Shown: piece by piece, positions 50,836 to 58,146 of the stretch | How the letters are laid out: each line of letters begins with the position of its first letter | How positions within the stretch are numbered: position 1 is the stretch's first letter | NCBI GenBank assembly: GCA_009835325.1 | Contig: VXWP01000039.1 | Span: 1-58,575, forward strand | DNA from: Gemmatimonadota bacterium | GTDB taxonomy: Bacteria > JAAXHH01 | Direction: 5' to 3' | Length of the DNA stretch: 58,575 nt | Program-made: the position numbers and the translations under genes | The notes under the pieces: model-generated | The model's input: only the letters and a program-made list of their open reading frames with translations | The model's database searches: none | Told to the model about the DNA's origin: nothing

Positions 50836-52194
50836 TCAGGGCACCAGCCACCCCGGCATGTTCGGGATGCCCGCAATTCGGCGCACCATCTGCCGCCGCG
50901 AGATGACCACGGTCGCGCGGGAGCGCTCCTCGGTGACCGACGTATCAATCTCCCTGGCGGCCCGCAGGCCCGACTCGAGGGCGCCCTGCATCCACCCCCG
51001 ATGTCCCGAGGCGTGCTCGCCGGCGAAGTGAATGGGGCCTTCGGGCGATGCCAGTTCCGGATGCTCCGAGAACGGAGGATTGTAACTGGCGAAGGCCGCC
51101 CCGATCCAGGGCTGATGCTCCCATGCGAAGTAGGTTCCGTGTTCCGCGACTTCGCGCGTGCCGGGGAACAGGTTATTGAACCGACCGATGAAACCGGGCA
51201 CGATGGCGCCGGGAGAGGTCGCCGCGATCCTGCGTGCCAGTTCTCCGAACATGTAGGACATCAGAATACCCCGAGGCCCCTCCTGGTTCCAGGTGGGATG
51301 CCAGAACTCCGAGTACCCCTCCGCGAACGTCAACCCCCAGCCGTTCAAGCCGTCGTCCTCCCAGACACGCTGCGAATACTGGACGTAAACCCGCGTGACG
51401 TCCTGGTAGGATGTGGCTTCGAAGGCCGACTGCTTCGATGCCGAGAGGACGGGATCGAACTCGATCTTGTCGATGACGGGGAGGGGGACCGTGCAGATGA
51501 GTTTGCGGCCCCGCAGTTCCTTTGCGGCGGGGCCGTAGGTAGCCGCCACCCCGTTCTCATCCCGGACCACTTTGGTCACCGGCGTACCGGTCCGAACGCG
51601 GTCTCCGAGCGCTTCGGCGAAGGCCATCGGCAAGGCATCGATCCCCGCCGGAATCTTGAGCCACGCGTCCCGCCCCCCACTGAGGAACGCTGCCGGTGTC
51701 TGCCGCTGGCGGGCCCCCTGATCGTTAACGACGAGGTACTCGCCCTGCTGCGTATAGAAGGGCGAGGTCTCGATGCCGAAGTGGTCGATGTAGCCGAGCG
51801 TCAGATCATGCGAGGGCGGGATGCGGGCCGGGCCGGTTTCGGCGATGAGCCCGTCGTCGAAGGGTTCGCGAAGCGTCTGTGCCCGGCCCCCGATTACGTT
51901 TGATGCTTCCAGGACCTGGACACCGTGCCCCGCCCGGACCAGCTCATATGCGGCGACCAGTCCGGAAAGGCCGGCGCCCACCACGATCACGTCGACCCGG
52001 TCTTCAGGTGGTGGCGTCGGCTCAGGCGCCGGCGGCTCGGTCGGTTCACTTTCGTCCGGACCCGTGACGTTGCTCGAGCAGCCGGTGCCCAGAATTAGTG
52101 GGACCAGGACGCCGCTTCCCCGGACGAGAAAGTTCCGGCGGCTGAGCGTTTCCTTTTTCTTGTTGGAAGTCATTTTGTCGAAGGTCATCGACAT
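50836..52194 (-). CDS. Tat-exported flavin amine oxidase-family lipoprotein
   Basis: A 452-residue FAD-dependent oxidoreductase. The leader [28 protein letters not shown] has a twin-arginine motif (SRRNFL) and a lipobox (ILGTGC), so it should be exported folded with FAD and anchored as a lipoprotein. A Glu/Pro-rich linker [14 protein letters not shown] follows. The dinucleotide-binding domain is [23 protein letters not shown], with [13 protein letters not shown] as its second half. The C-terminal FAD contact is [22 protein letters not shown]. It resembles monoamine oxidase or L-amino-acid oxidases. A Tat-exported lipoprotein amine oxidase would release H2O2 outside the cytoplasm. Confidence 0.85.
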   Translation of the reverse strand: MSMTFDKMTSNKKKETLSRRNFLVRGSGVLVPLILGTGCSSNVTGPDESEPTEPPAPEPTPPPEDRVDVIVVGAGLSGLVAAYELVRAGHGVQVLEASNVIGGRAQTLREPFDDGLIAETGPARIPPSHDLTLGYIDHFGIETSPFYTQQGEYLVVNDQGARQRQTPAAFLSGGRDAWLKIPAGIDALPMAFAEALGDRVRTGTPVTKVVRDENGVAATYGPAAKELRGRKLICTVPLPVIDKIEFDPVLSASKQSAFEATSYQDVTRVYVQYSQRVWEDDGLNGWGLTFAEGYSEFWHPTWNQEGPRGILMSYMFGELARRIAATSPGAIVPGFIGRFNNLFPGTREVAEHGTYFAWEHQPWIGAAFASYNPPFSEHPELASPEGPIHFAGEHASGHRGWMQGALESGLRAAREIDTSVTEERSRATVVISRRQMVRRIAGIPNMPGWLVP

Positions 52195-52450
52195 TCGGTC
52201 TCGAGCCGGCGAAAGTTAATGAACGGCTACCGGCCGGCGTCGGACGGATGGAAGGTGTTCCGTCTGCGCGGCACGGAATGGCCCGGTCGTTCGTGAGATC
52301 TTTACCTGTTGAATATGGAGTTTAAACGACTACTTCTCTTACTTCAACATTTAAACTAACATATCCACAAAAAGTCGTCGTCACGGATGAGTCTTGCCGC
52401 CGACGGATCATTCAGTTTCAATATAGGGCAAGGGGGTCTCGACAAAACCG

Positions 52451-53263
52451 ATGCCATTCGTATCCAATGCCCGCATGTACGCCGTGAGCCCCGAGGCCGA
52501 GACTGCGTGGATGGGACTCATCGCCCACGTCGCCGAGGATGCCGGCACGGCGTTCGATTACGTCGCCTACCCGGCACCGCAGCCGCTCGAGAACCTCTGG
52601 CGCCGCGACGACCTCGGGTGCGTGCAGATGTGCGGATACCCGATCGCGCTCGACCTTGCCGACGTCGTGCCCCTTGCATCACCCATCCCCGCCGCGACCT
52701 GGGCCGGTGGCAAAGCGCTTTCCCGGACCGACCTGATCGTGCGCGACGATGCGCCTTTTCGCACGCTGTCCGACACCTTTGGCGGGACCGTGGGTTGGAC
52801 GGTCGCCCACTCGCAGTCGGGCTTCAATGCGCTGCGCAATCATCTGCTGCCTTATCGCAGCGAGGACCGCCCTCGCCTTTACCGCCGCTCCGTCGGCCAT
52901 CTCGTCACGGCACGGCGGGTCCTCGACAGCGTGGCGGACGGGCGTATCGACGTCGGACCTCTGGACGCCTACTGGCACATGTTGGTCAGGAAGTACCTGC
53001 CTGGGCTTACAGAGAAAGTCCGCATACTCGAATCGACCGAGACCGTGCCGATGCCGGCATTCGTCGCCGTCCCGGCGATGCCCTCGCACACGGTCGATCG
53101 TCTTCGAGAGGCCTTTGCGACAGCCCACACACGGCCCTGGTTTGCCCCGTTCCGAGCATCGCTCCTGATCGAGGGATTTGAGTTAGTGACGCGTGGGGCG
53201 TTTCATCGTACTTTGGAATGGGCGCAGGCCGCCGAGGCCGCGGGTTACCTGGAACCCGGGTAA
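52451..53263 (+). CDS. PhnD/SsuA-like periplasmic-binding-fold protein without signal peptide
   Basis: A 270-residue type 2 periplasmic-binding fold, close to phosphonate/phosphite PhnD-like proteins: FVSNARMYAVSPEAETAWMGLIAHVAEDAG, DLGCVQMCGYPIALDLADVVPLASPI, GGTVGWTVAHSQSGFNALRNHLLPYRSED, SVADGRIDVGPLDAYWHMLV and the C-terminal PAMPSHTVDRLREAFATAH. No hydrophobic leader is present and no ABC permease or ATPase gene is adjacent. It is therefore either cytosolic, missing its export signal, or part of a sensor. A frame starting at 52387 in another register is a shadow. The ribosome site is weak, so the start is uncertain. Confidence 0.75.
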   Translation: MPFVSNARMYAVSPEAETAWMGLIAHVAEDAGTAFDYVAYPAPQPLENLWRRDDLGCVQMCGYPIALDLADVVPLASPIPAATWAGGKALSRTDLIVRDDAPFRTLSDTFGGTVGWTVAHSQSGFNALRNHLLPYRSEDRPRLYRRSVGHLVTARRVLDSVADGRIDVGPLDAYWHMLVRKYLPGLTEKVRILESTETVPMPAFVAVPAMPSHTVDRLREAFATAHTRPWFAPFRASLLIEGFELVTRGAFHRTLEWAQAAEAAGYLEPG

Positions 53264-53288
53264 AGCCGGCGACCGAATGCCACGTAAA

Positions 53289-53355
53289 CCGTCCGCCAAT
53301 CAACCGGCGGCTGCGATCAACCGGCGGCAGCATAAGTTCCGTCCGCCAATCAACC
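53289..53355. repeat. 17-bp direct repeat and 13-bp shorter repeats upstream of the TPR gene
   Basis: CCGTCCGCCAATCAACC occurs at 53289-53305 and again at 53339-53355, exactly 50 bp apart. Between them ATCAACCGGCGGC appears twice about 17 bp apart. The tract occupies the 106-bp gap between the PhnD-like gene and the TPR gene. Confidence 0.8.
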
Positions 53356-53369
53356 TTGAGCAACCCACC

Positions 53370-55019
53370 ATGAACTACCCTTTCGATCTCGGAACATGGT
53401 CCCGAAAAGTCACTACGGAATCGGATGACGCCCAGCGCTGGTTCGACCGCGGGTTGAACTGGACCTACGGCTTCAATCACGAAGAAGCGGTGGACTGCTT
53501 CAGGCGTGCGGCCGACGCGGATCCCACCTGCGCGATGGCCTGGTGGGGGATCGCCTATGCGAACGGACCCCACTACAACCGGGCCTGGATCCGATTCACT
53601 GAAGCCGAGATCGCCCGGGTCCTGCCGGTTTGCCACGACGCGGTGACGACCGCGGTCTCGCTCGCATGCGATGGGACACCGGCCGAGCAGGCTTTAATCA
53701 ACGCGCTGGCGAAGCGGTACCGGAATGGCGATGAGCGCGATACCGGGGTGCTGGACGCCTGGCACCGGGATTTCGCCGACGCGATGCGCGACGCCCGCCT
53801 GACGCATGAGGATGATCCGGACATCGCCGCCTTCTATTTCGATGCGGCGCTGAACTGCACGCCCCGGCAGCTCTGGGATCTACGCACCGGGCAACCCAAC
53901 CCGCGTGGCCACACGGCCGAGGTATTGCCGGTGATGGAATCCTGGATGGAGCGGATCGCGCGTGACGGGCCCATCCATCCGGGCATCTGCCACCTGTACA
54001 TCCATATGCTGGAAATGTCGCCCATGCCGGAGCAAGGACTCAACGCGGCCGACCTGCTGCGCGGGCTGCTGCCCGACGCCGGCCACCTGGAGCACATGTC
54101 GGCGCACATCTACGTCCTTTGCGGTGACTGGGCGCAGTCGGTGGTCCAGAGCGAGCGGGCGGTCGCCGCCGACGACAAGTACCTCGCCTATGCCGGTGAT
54201 CAGAATTTCTACACCACCATGCGGTGTCACGATCTCCATCTCTACATGTACGTGGCCATGTTTCTGGGGCAGTACGGCAAGGCCACCCATGCCGCCGGCC
54301 GGATCCGCGCGATGGCCACGCCCGAATTGATCGCCCGAAGCGCGCCCTTCATGGCCTCCATCCTCGATGGTTATTCCGCCATGACCACGCATGTCCTGGT
54401 TCGCTTCGGCCGCTGGCACGACCTGATCGCATCACCGGAACCTGATGAGCGCACGCTGCGACCGATCGAAACCGCCATGCACGCCTACGGACAAGGCGTG
54501 GCGCACGCGGCCCTCGGTCAGATCGAAGAAGCCGAAGCTGCCCGTGAAACGTTCGACGGGGCCGCGGCTGCGATCCCCGAGGACGCGATCTTCTTGAGCA
54601 ACACGGTACGCGACATGCTCCGCATCGGGGAGGCCATGCTCGACGGCGAGCTCGAATACCGCAAGGGGAACTACGACCGGGCGTTCGACAGCCTGCGTCT
54701 CGCCGTCTCGCGGGACGACGCGCTCAACTACACCGAACCCTGGGCCTGGATGCATCCCCCGCGCCACGCCCTCGGCGCGCTGCTCGCCGAACAGGGCGCG
54801 TTCGATGAAGCTGAAGCCGTTTATCGCGCCGATCTCGGCTACGAAGGAAGCCTGCCCCGCTGCTGCCAGCATCCCGACAACGTGTGGGCGCTCCAGGGGC
54901 TGTTGGAATGCGTCGAACACGCGGGAGACGCCAACGAGCTACAACTCCTGCGACAGCGGCTGGCGTTCGCCAAGGCCCGCGCCGATATCCCCATTGAAAC
55001 GTCCTGCTTCTGCCGGTAG
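53370..55019 (+). CDS. Large tetratricopeptide-like protein with conserved His clusters
   Basis: A 549-residue all-helical protein with TPR-type repeats (RWFDRGLNWTYGFNHEEAVDCFRRAADADPTCAMAWWGIAYANG at the N terminus; AGDQNFYTTMRCHDLHLYMYVAMFLGQYGKATHAAGRIRA in the middle; YRKGNYDRAFDSLRLAVSRDDALN near the end). Two sections are studded with His: HPGICHLYIHMLEMSP and GHLEHMSAHIYVLCGDW (about 200-245). That pattern recurs in TPR proteins of environmental Gram-negatives and could bind metal. There is no signal peptide. I chose the ATG at 53370; the frame to 53193 overlaps the previous gene. The C terminus ends in Cys-Phe-Cys. Confidence 0.7.
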   Translation: MNYPFDLGTWSRKVTTESDDAQRWFDRGLNWTYGFNHEEAVDCFRRAADADPTCAMAWWGIAYANGPHYNRAWIRFTEAEIARVLPVCHDAVTTAVSLACDGTPAEQALINALAKRYRNGDERDTGVLDAWHRDFADAMRDARLTHEDDPDIAAFYFDAALNCTPRQLWDLRTGQPNPRGHTAEVLPVMESWMERIARDGPIHPGICHLYIHMLEMSPMPEQGLNAADLLRGLLPDAGHLEHMSAHIYVLCGDWAQSVVQSERAVAADDKYLAYAGDQNFYTTMRCHDLHLYMYVAMFLGQYGKATHAAGRIRAMATPELIARSAPFMASILDGYSAMTTHVLVRFGRWHDLIASPEPDERTLRPIETAMHAYGQGVAHAALGQIEEAEAARETFDGAAAAIPEDAIFLSNTVRDMLRIGEAMLDGELEYRKGNYDRAFDSLRLAVSRDDALNYTEPWAWMHPPRHALGALLAEQGAFDEAEAVYRADLGYEGSLPRCCQHPDNVWALQGLLECVEHAGDANELQLLRQRLAFAKARADIPIETSCFCR

Positions 55020-55047
55020 GGGGCGGCAATGTGAGAGGGAGGCGACT

Positions 55048-55284
55048 ATGAAGAACATTACATTCAGTGCGGATGAGCACCTGATTGAAGCCGCGCGTCG
55101 TAGGGCGTCTTTGGAGAATACGACTTTGAACGAGCAGTTCCGGTTATGGCTGGAGAGTTATGCTGAACGGGTAGAACAGTCTACCGAAGCCATGGAAACC
55201 ATCCGTGAGGCACAGCGTCGTATTCGCACAGGTGGGCGAAAATTCACTAGAGAAGAGATGAATGAGCGGTTATTACGCTATTGA
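55048..55284 (+). CDS. VapB-type ribbon-helix-helix antitoxin, toxin partner truncated
   Basis: A 78-residue ribbon-helix-helix protein: KNITFSADEHLIEAARRRASLENTTLNEQFRLWLESYAE is the DNA-binding half, and REAQRRIRTGGRKFTREEMNERLLRY is the usual tail that inserts into a PIN-domain toxin. GGGAGG before the ATG at 55048 is a strong ribosome site. VapB antitoxins are followed directly by vapC. Here a GTG at 55285, immediately after the stop, opens a short stretch that looks like the beginning of VapC, then the sequence switches to an unrelated convergent gene. The antitoxin therefore stands alone functionally. Confidence 0.8.
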   Translation: MKNITFSADEHLIEAARRRASLENTTLNEQFRLWLESYAERVEQSTEAMETIREAQRRIRTGGRKFTREEMNERLLRY

Positions 55285-55371
55285 GTGATTTTACTCAATA
55301 CAGTAAACGAGAGTGTATTGACCCGAGGCTGTAACCCGAAATCCCGGGTGCTGGCAGTTACCGCCTTCGGT
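55285..55371 (+). pseudogene. N-terminal stub of a VapC (PIN-domain) toxin
   Basis: Beginning with GTG at the base after the vapB stop, the frame reads (M)ILLNTVNESVLTRG and then CNPKSRVLAV. VapC/FitB-type toxins typically begin MILLDTNVxSELxR, with PDPRVLAW-like residues shortly after, so spacing of ILL, T, S, L, R, P and RVLA agrees apart from one extra residue. The first catalytic Asp would be Asn. After about 29 codons the similarity ends at the 3' end of the convergent MazE-like gene. I read this as a deletion-truncated toxin gene. Confidence 0.5.
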
Positions 55372-55373
55372 TG

Positions 55374-55601
55374 TTACGAGCCAGAACCCTCGCAAAATCC
55401 CTCTTCTGCCAGTTCCTGTTCCTCGATAGGATCCAGTTTCGCACATTCTCGTGCCAGCCGGACCCGCTTCAGTCTATCCAGCTTATCCGACACGGCCTCC
55501 TCAATCACCTGGCTTCTGTTTTCAAATGATTGCTGCATGATTAGTTCATCGAGTTGCTTGACGATTTCCTCGTCCAGTGTAATCGTAATTTTGGATTTCA
55601 T
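55374..55601 (-). CDS. MazE-like ribbon-helix-helix antitoxin with truncated tail
   Basis: A 75-residue protein: MKSKITITLDEEIVKQLDELIMQQSFENRSQVIEEAVSDKL is a MetJ/CopG-type ribbon-helix-helix, followed by RLARECAKLDPIEEQELAEEG, the tail type found in MazE antitoxins of MazEF pairs. MazE usually continues with an acidic, aromatic end; here it stops with FCEGSGS, at the junction with the VapC stub. No MazF gene follows. I use the ATG at 55601 (MKSKITIT); an upstream ATG at 55637 would add 12 residues. It may be a regulator or a decaying relic. Confidence 0.7.
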   Translation of the reverse strand: MKSKITITLDEEIVKQLDELIMQQSFENRSQVIEEAVSDKLDRLKRVRLARECAKLDPIEEQELAEEGFCEGSGS

Positions 55602-55820
55602 AACATAATCCACCTGGTATGAAAATAGGTCATACATTCAGATTGTCACGCGCGATGCCTGGTTGGTTCACTGGATGACGGTATTTTCTCCAGAAGTTCC
55701 AATTGTGTCGACATCCGTAGATCAGATGACGAAGTATGATTACGGAATGCTTGCCCAGGGTACCGAAATCGGTGTAGGTTTCAGAAGAAAGTCGAGCCGT
55801 TGTATCCGGAGCCTGAAGTA

Positions 55821-56162
55821 ATGCGCATCTGGGACCTTCCACCCGAAATCCTGTGCAGACAGCACCTCCTCGGTGAGCACCGGGAGTTGCACGGGCTATG
55901 GAATGTTCTCACATTGGGGAAAACAGGATACCGGGAGCATCCGGAGACGAAACGCTGGGTCGGCCGACTCGCGGCGTTGTACGGCCGGCACGAAGCATTG
56001 GTTGCGGAGATGCACCGGCGGGGCTACCGGCACAACACGCCACTGGATGATTCGCTTGCTACGGGTCTGAGCGAGCAGGATGTATTGATCGACAGCCTGG
56101 ATGAACAGATCCGGATGTTAACTGAGAAGCCTTGTCTGTGCCCGATGGCGCCCTGGCCATAG
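55821..56162 (+). CDS. Pyrimidine-dimer DNA glycosylase, T4 endonuclease V-like
   Basis: A 113-residue protein matching phage T4 DenV, a glycosylase/AP lyase for UV-induced cyclobutane dimers. MRIWDLPPEILCRQHLLGEHRELHGLW aligns with the T4 N terminus around its His16, Arg22 and catalytic Glu23 (here His15, Arg21, Glu22). LAALYGRHEALVAEMHRRGYRHNTPLDD matches the T4 helix ending HMT...KRGFNI. T4 uses the alpha-amino group of Thr2. In the alignment that position is taken by Met1, since Arg-Ile are residues 2-3 here and 3-4 in T4. GGAG lies ten bases before the ATG at 55821. Length is slightly shorter than T4 (138). Confidence 0.75.
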   Translation: MRIWDLPPEILCRQHLLGEHRELHGLWNVLTLGKTGYREHPETKRWVGRLAALYGRHEALVAEMHRRGYRHNTPLDDSLATGLSEQDVLIDSLDEQIRMLTEKPCLCPMAPWP

Positions 56163-56237
56163 GATCCACCGTCGCTTCATTCCGCCTCTTCATTTGTTCT
56201 CCGTTTCGTTTTGCGTCCTCGAAGATAGTTTGGGTGT

Positions 56238-57185
56238 CTACACGAATTCTCGACCCTCGTTATCCAACGCCCTTCGTACCGCATCGGCCATACCTCTGGG
56301 CCGAATAGGAAAGGCATCCAGGGCGGACTCATCGCCTACGATTGTCTCGTTCCGGAGGCTTTCGACGAGTTTCCGTCCGATCTGCGCGTAGACGGGTGTG
56401 AACAGGCCGAGCCACAGGCTGGAGAGGCGGGGTGAGAGGACGGGCACGGAGATCAGCAAGCGCTTCAAGCCGCGCTGCCGGGCGTATTCCGTCATGAGAT
56501 CCCGGTAGGAGGCGCGGTCCGGTCCACCGATTTCGAAAACCTGGCAGCGGTTGAAAACCGTGCCGGAAACGTGGAGTGCGGCAACCAGGTAGTCGAGCAC
56601 GTCATCGATGGCAATGGGCTGACACTGGGTATGAACCCATTTCGGTGTCAGCATCACCGGGAGTTTCTCTACAAGGGCGCGGATCAATTCAAATGAAAGA
56701 CTGCCGGAACCGATGATGATGGATGCCCTGAATTCGATCGTCGGCACGCCGGAGTTTCGAAGGATTTCCCCGACTTCCCGCCTGCTTTCCAGGTGGCCGG
56801 ACAGTGGCTGTCCTTTACCCAGGCCGCCAAGGTAAATGATACGCCCTACCCCGGCCGCAAGTGCCGCCGCCGCAAAGTTCGTCGCAGCCTTTCGATCTTC
56901 CAGTGCGAAGTCACCGCCGGACGCCATGGAATGGACCAGGTAGTAGGCCGTCGATACGCCTCGCAGGGCATCCGGCAGTGTTGCCGGTCGCAGCAGGTCG
57001 CCGCCTGCTACATCGACATTGTTCGCTGCCAACGAGGACAACGCATCCGGGCGCCGAACGAGACAACGCACCCGGTGTGATCCGTTTACCAGACGCCGAA
57101 GCAGCCGGCTCCCGATGTACCCCGTGGCTCCGGTAATGAGGACGGTTTCCGGCTGCGATGAATGCGTTGGCTGGGATCCGGTCAT
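56238..57185 (-). CDS. NAD(P)-binding atypical SDR (NmrA/NDUFA9-like)
   Basis: A 315-residue extended/atypical short-chain dehydrogenase-like protein. The nucleotide motif ETVLITGATGYIGSRLLRRLV (about 15-35) is followed by CLVRRPDALSSL, where the Arg pair suggests NADPH. VSTAYYLVHSMASGGDF and GRIIYLGGLGKGQPLSGHLESRREVGEIL are typical of the TMEM/NDUFA9-like YbjT group, which lacks the classical YxxxK in place. The C-terminal half is helical with hydrophobic VPVLSPRLSSLWLGLFTPVYAQI. The start at 57185 has GGAGGG ten bases upstream. Function is unknown; these often sense redox or bind quinones/lipids. Confidence 0.8.
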   Translation of the reverse strand: MTGSQPTHSSQPETVLITGATGYIGSRLLRRLVNGSHRVRCLVRRPDALSSLAANNVDVAGGDLLRPATLPDALRGVSTAYYLVHSMASGGDFALEDRKAATNFAAAALAAGVGRIIYLGGLGKGQPLSGHLESRREVGEILRNSGVPTIEFRASIIIGSGSLSFELIRALVEKLPVMLTPKWVHTQCQPIAIDDVLDYLVAALHVSGTVFNRCQVFEIGGPDRASYRDLMTEYARQRGLKRLLISVPVLSPRLSSLWLGLFTPVYAQIGRKLVESLRNETIVGDESALDAFPIRPRGMADAVRRALDNEGREFV

Positions 57186-57219
57186 GAACCCTCCGTCCGG
57201 ATACGCGATCAGCAGGCCT

Positions 57220-57708
57220 TCAGAACCCGCGCCAACCGGGTATGGCGGCCGACTGTCGAATCCAATCCGCCATCCGCTCCTCGTCAAACTCGCCCTCGTA
57301 TAGGTCGATCCAGCGCGAGTCCTTGTCCTTGCCGGAGCCGGGCGGAACGGGTCTCAATGCCGCGCCTTGTAAGAACGTCACCTTCACGTAGCGCGTGAAT
57401 ACGTGGTAACTCAGGAACCAGCCTTGATCCTCTATACCGTAGAACGGCGAGTTCCACCTCACGGCCTTGCGCACGCCGGGCACGTTGCAGACGATGAGCT
57501 CGTCGAGGCGGCGTCCCACGTCGCTCTTCCAGCCCGGCATGGCCGCGATGTAGGCCTGCACGGGGGCGTCTCCGTCGGCCTTCGCGATTTGGGGGTTGCC
57601 GCCCGAGAGGAGGACCGGTTTCGGACCAGCCTCTGTTGCGCCGGCATTGACTACCCCTTTCGGGCCAGCACCTCTCTCACCAGCTTTCGTTGATTTCCTG
57701 GAAGACAT
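57220..57708 (-). CDS. DUF1801-domain protein
   Basis: A 162-residue protein. The first 45 residues are Gly/Ala/Lys rich and probably disordered. The rest is DUF1801/YdhG-like: VQAYIAAMPGWKSDVGRRLDELIVCNVPGVRKAVRWNSPFYGIEDQGWFLSYHVFTRYVKVTFLQGAAL. The KAVRWNSPFYG block is the family hallmark. The function of this family is unknown. I prefer the ATG at 57708; the longer frame uses a GTG at 57726. It ends 34 bp after (downstream of) the NAD-binding gene's start on the same strand. Confidence 0.8.
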   Translation of the reverse strand: MSSRKSTKAGERGAGPKGVVNAGATEAGPKPVLLSGGNPQIAKADGDAPVQAYIAAMPGWKSDVGRRLDELIVCNVPGVRKAVRWNSPFYGIEDQGWFLSYHVFTRYVKVTFLQGAALRPVPPGSGKDKDSRWIDLYEGEFDEERMADWIRQSAAIPGWRGF

Positions 57709-57904
57709 GCCTGCCACTATGTTCACTCCAGTCCGCGCCTTTTGGCCGTGTGCGGTACCAGGGTCGGCACTTGGTGCTTTAACGTGGTGGCGCCACCTGC
57801 TCCTGGCGTCGATGGCGGATCCTGTTCCGAAAAGAAACAGGAGACGGAAGCGGCGTCAAGCGGACTTCCCGGCCGGGTGTAAAAACCAACAATCATGCAA
57901 TGAT

Positions 57905-58090
57905 CACGCGACAGGCCTGGGCGCATCACCGGTCGCGTTATTGCATTGACACAGGAAAGATCGCCCGCCAGGCCTGAGCGTCCGCACTTCCGTGGTTTTG
58001 CGTTGACACCGGTAGAACGCGGTGGGTAATTGGATGGATGCGCGTGGACGAGTGTGGACGAGCGTGGATGAGCGCGGGCGAGCGTGGAAG
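57905..58090. repeat. 57-bp imperfect tandem duplication and 10-bp tandem array
   Basis: CAGGCCTG at 57912 and 57969, and TTGCATTGACAC at 57941 versus TTGCGTTGACAC at 57998, are each 57 bp apart, marking an imperfect 57-bp tandem duplication. Then at 58044-58090 a 10-bp unit GTGGACGAGC is repeated about 4.7 times (58044, 58054, 58064, 58074, 58084). These fill most of the 438-bp gap (57709-58146) upstream of the antiporter gene, in which I see no gene. GAGCGTGG-type units could alter promoter spacing. Confidence 0.8.
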
Positions 58091-58146
58091 GACAAGGACG
58101 GCCTGCGGGCAGCCTGGGACTAAGGTAAATAGACACGAAGGGTGGC

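Noticed and set aside
52387-53181. A 264-codon frame overlapping the PhnD-like gene
   Set aside because: Highly Arg-rich out-of-register reading. The frame at 52451 carries the recognisable binding-protein motifs.
55630-55842. A 70-codon minus-strand frame upstream of the MazE-like gene
   Set aside because: No ribosome site, no recognisable domain, unusual composition; it overlaps the start of the endonuclease V-like gene.
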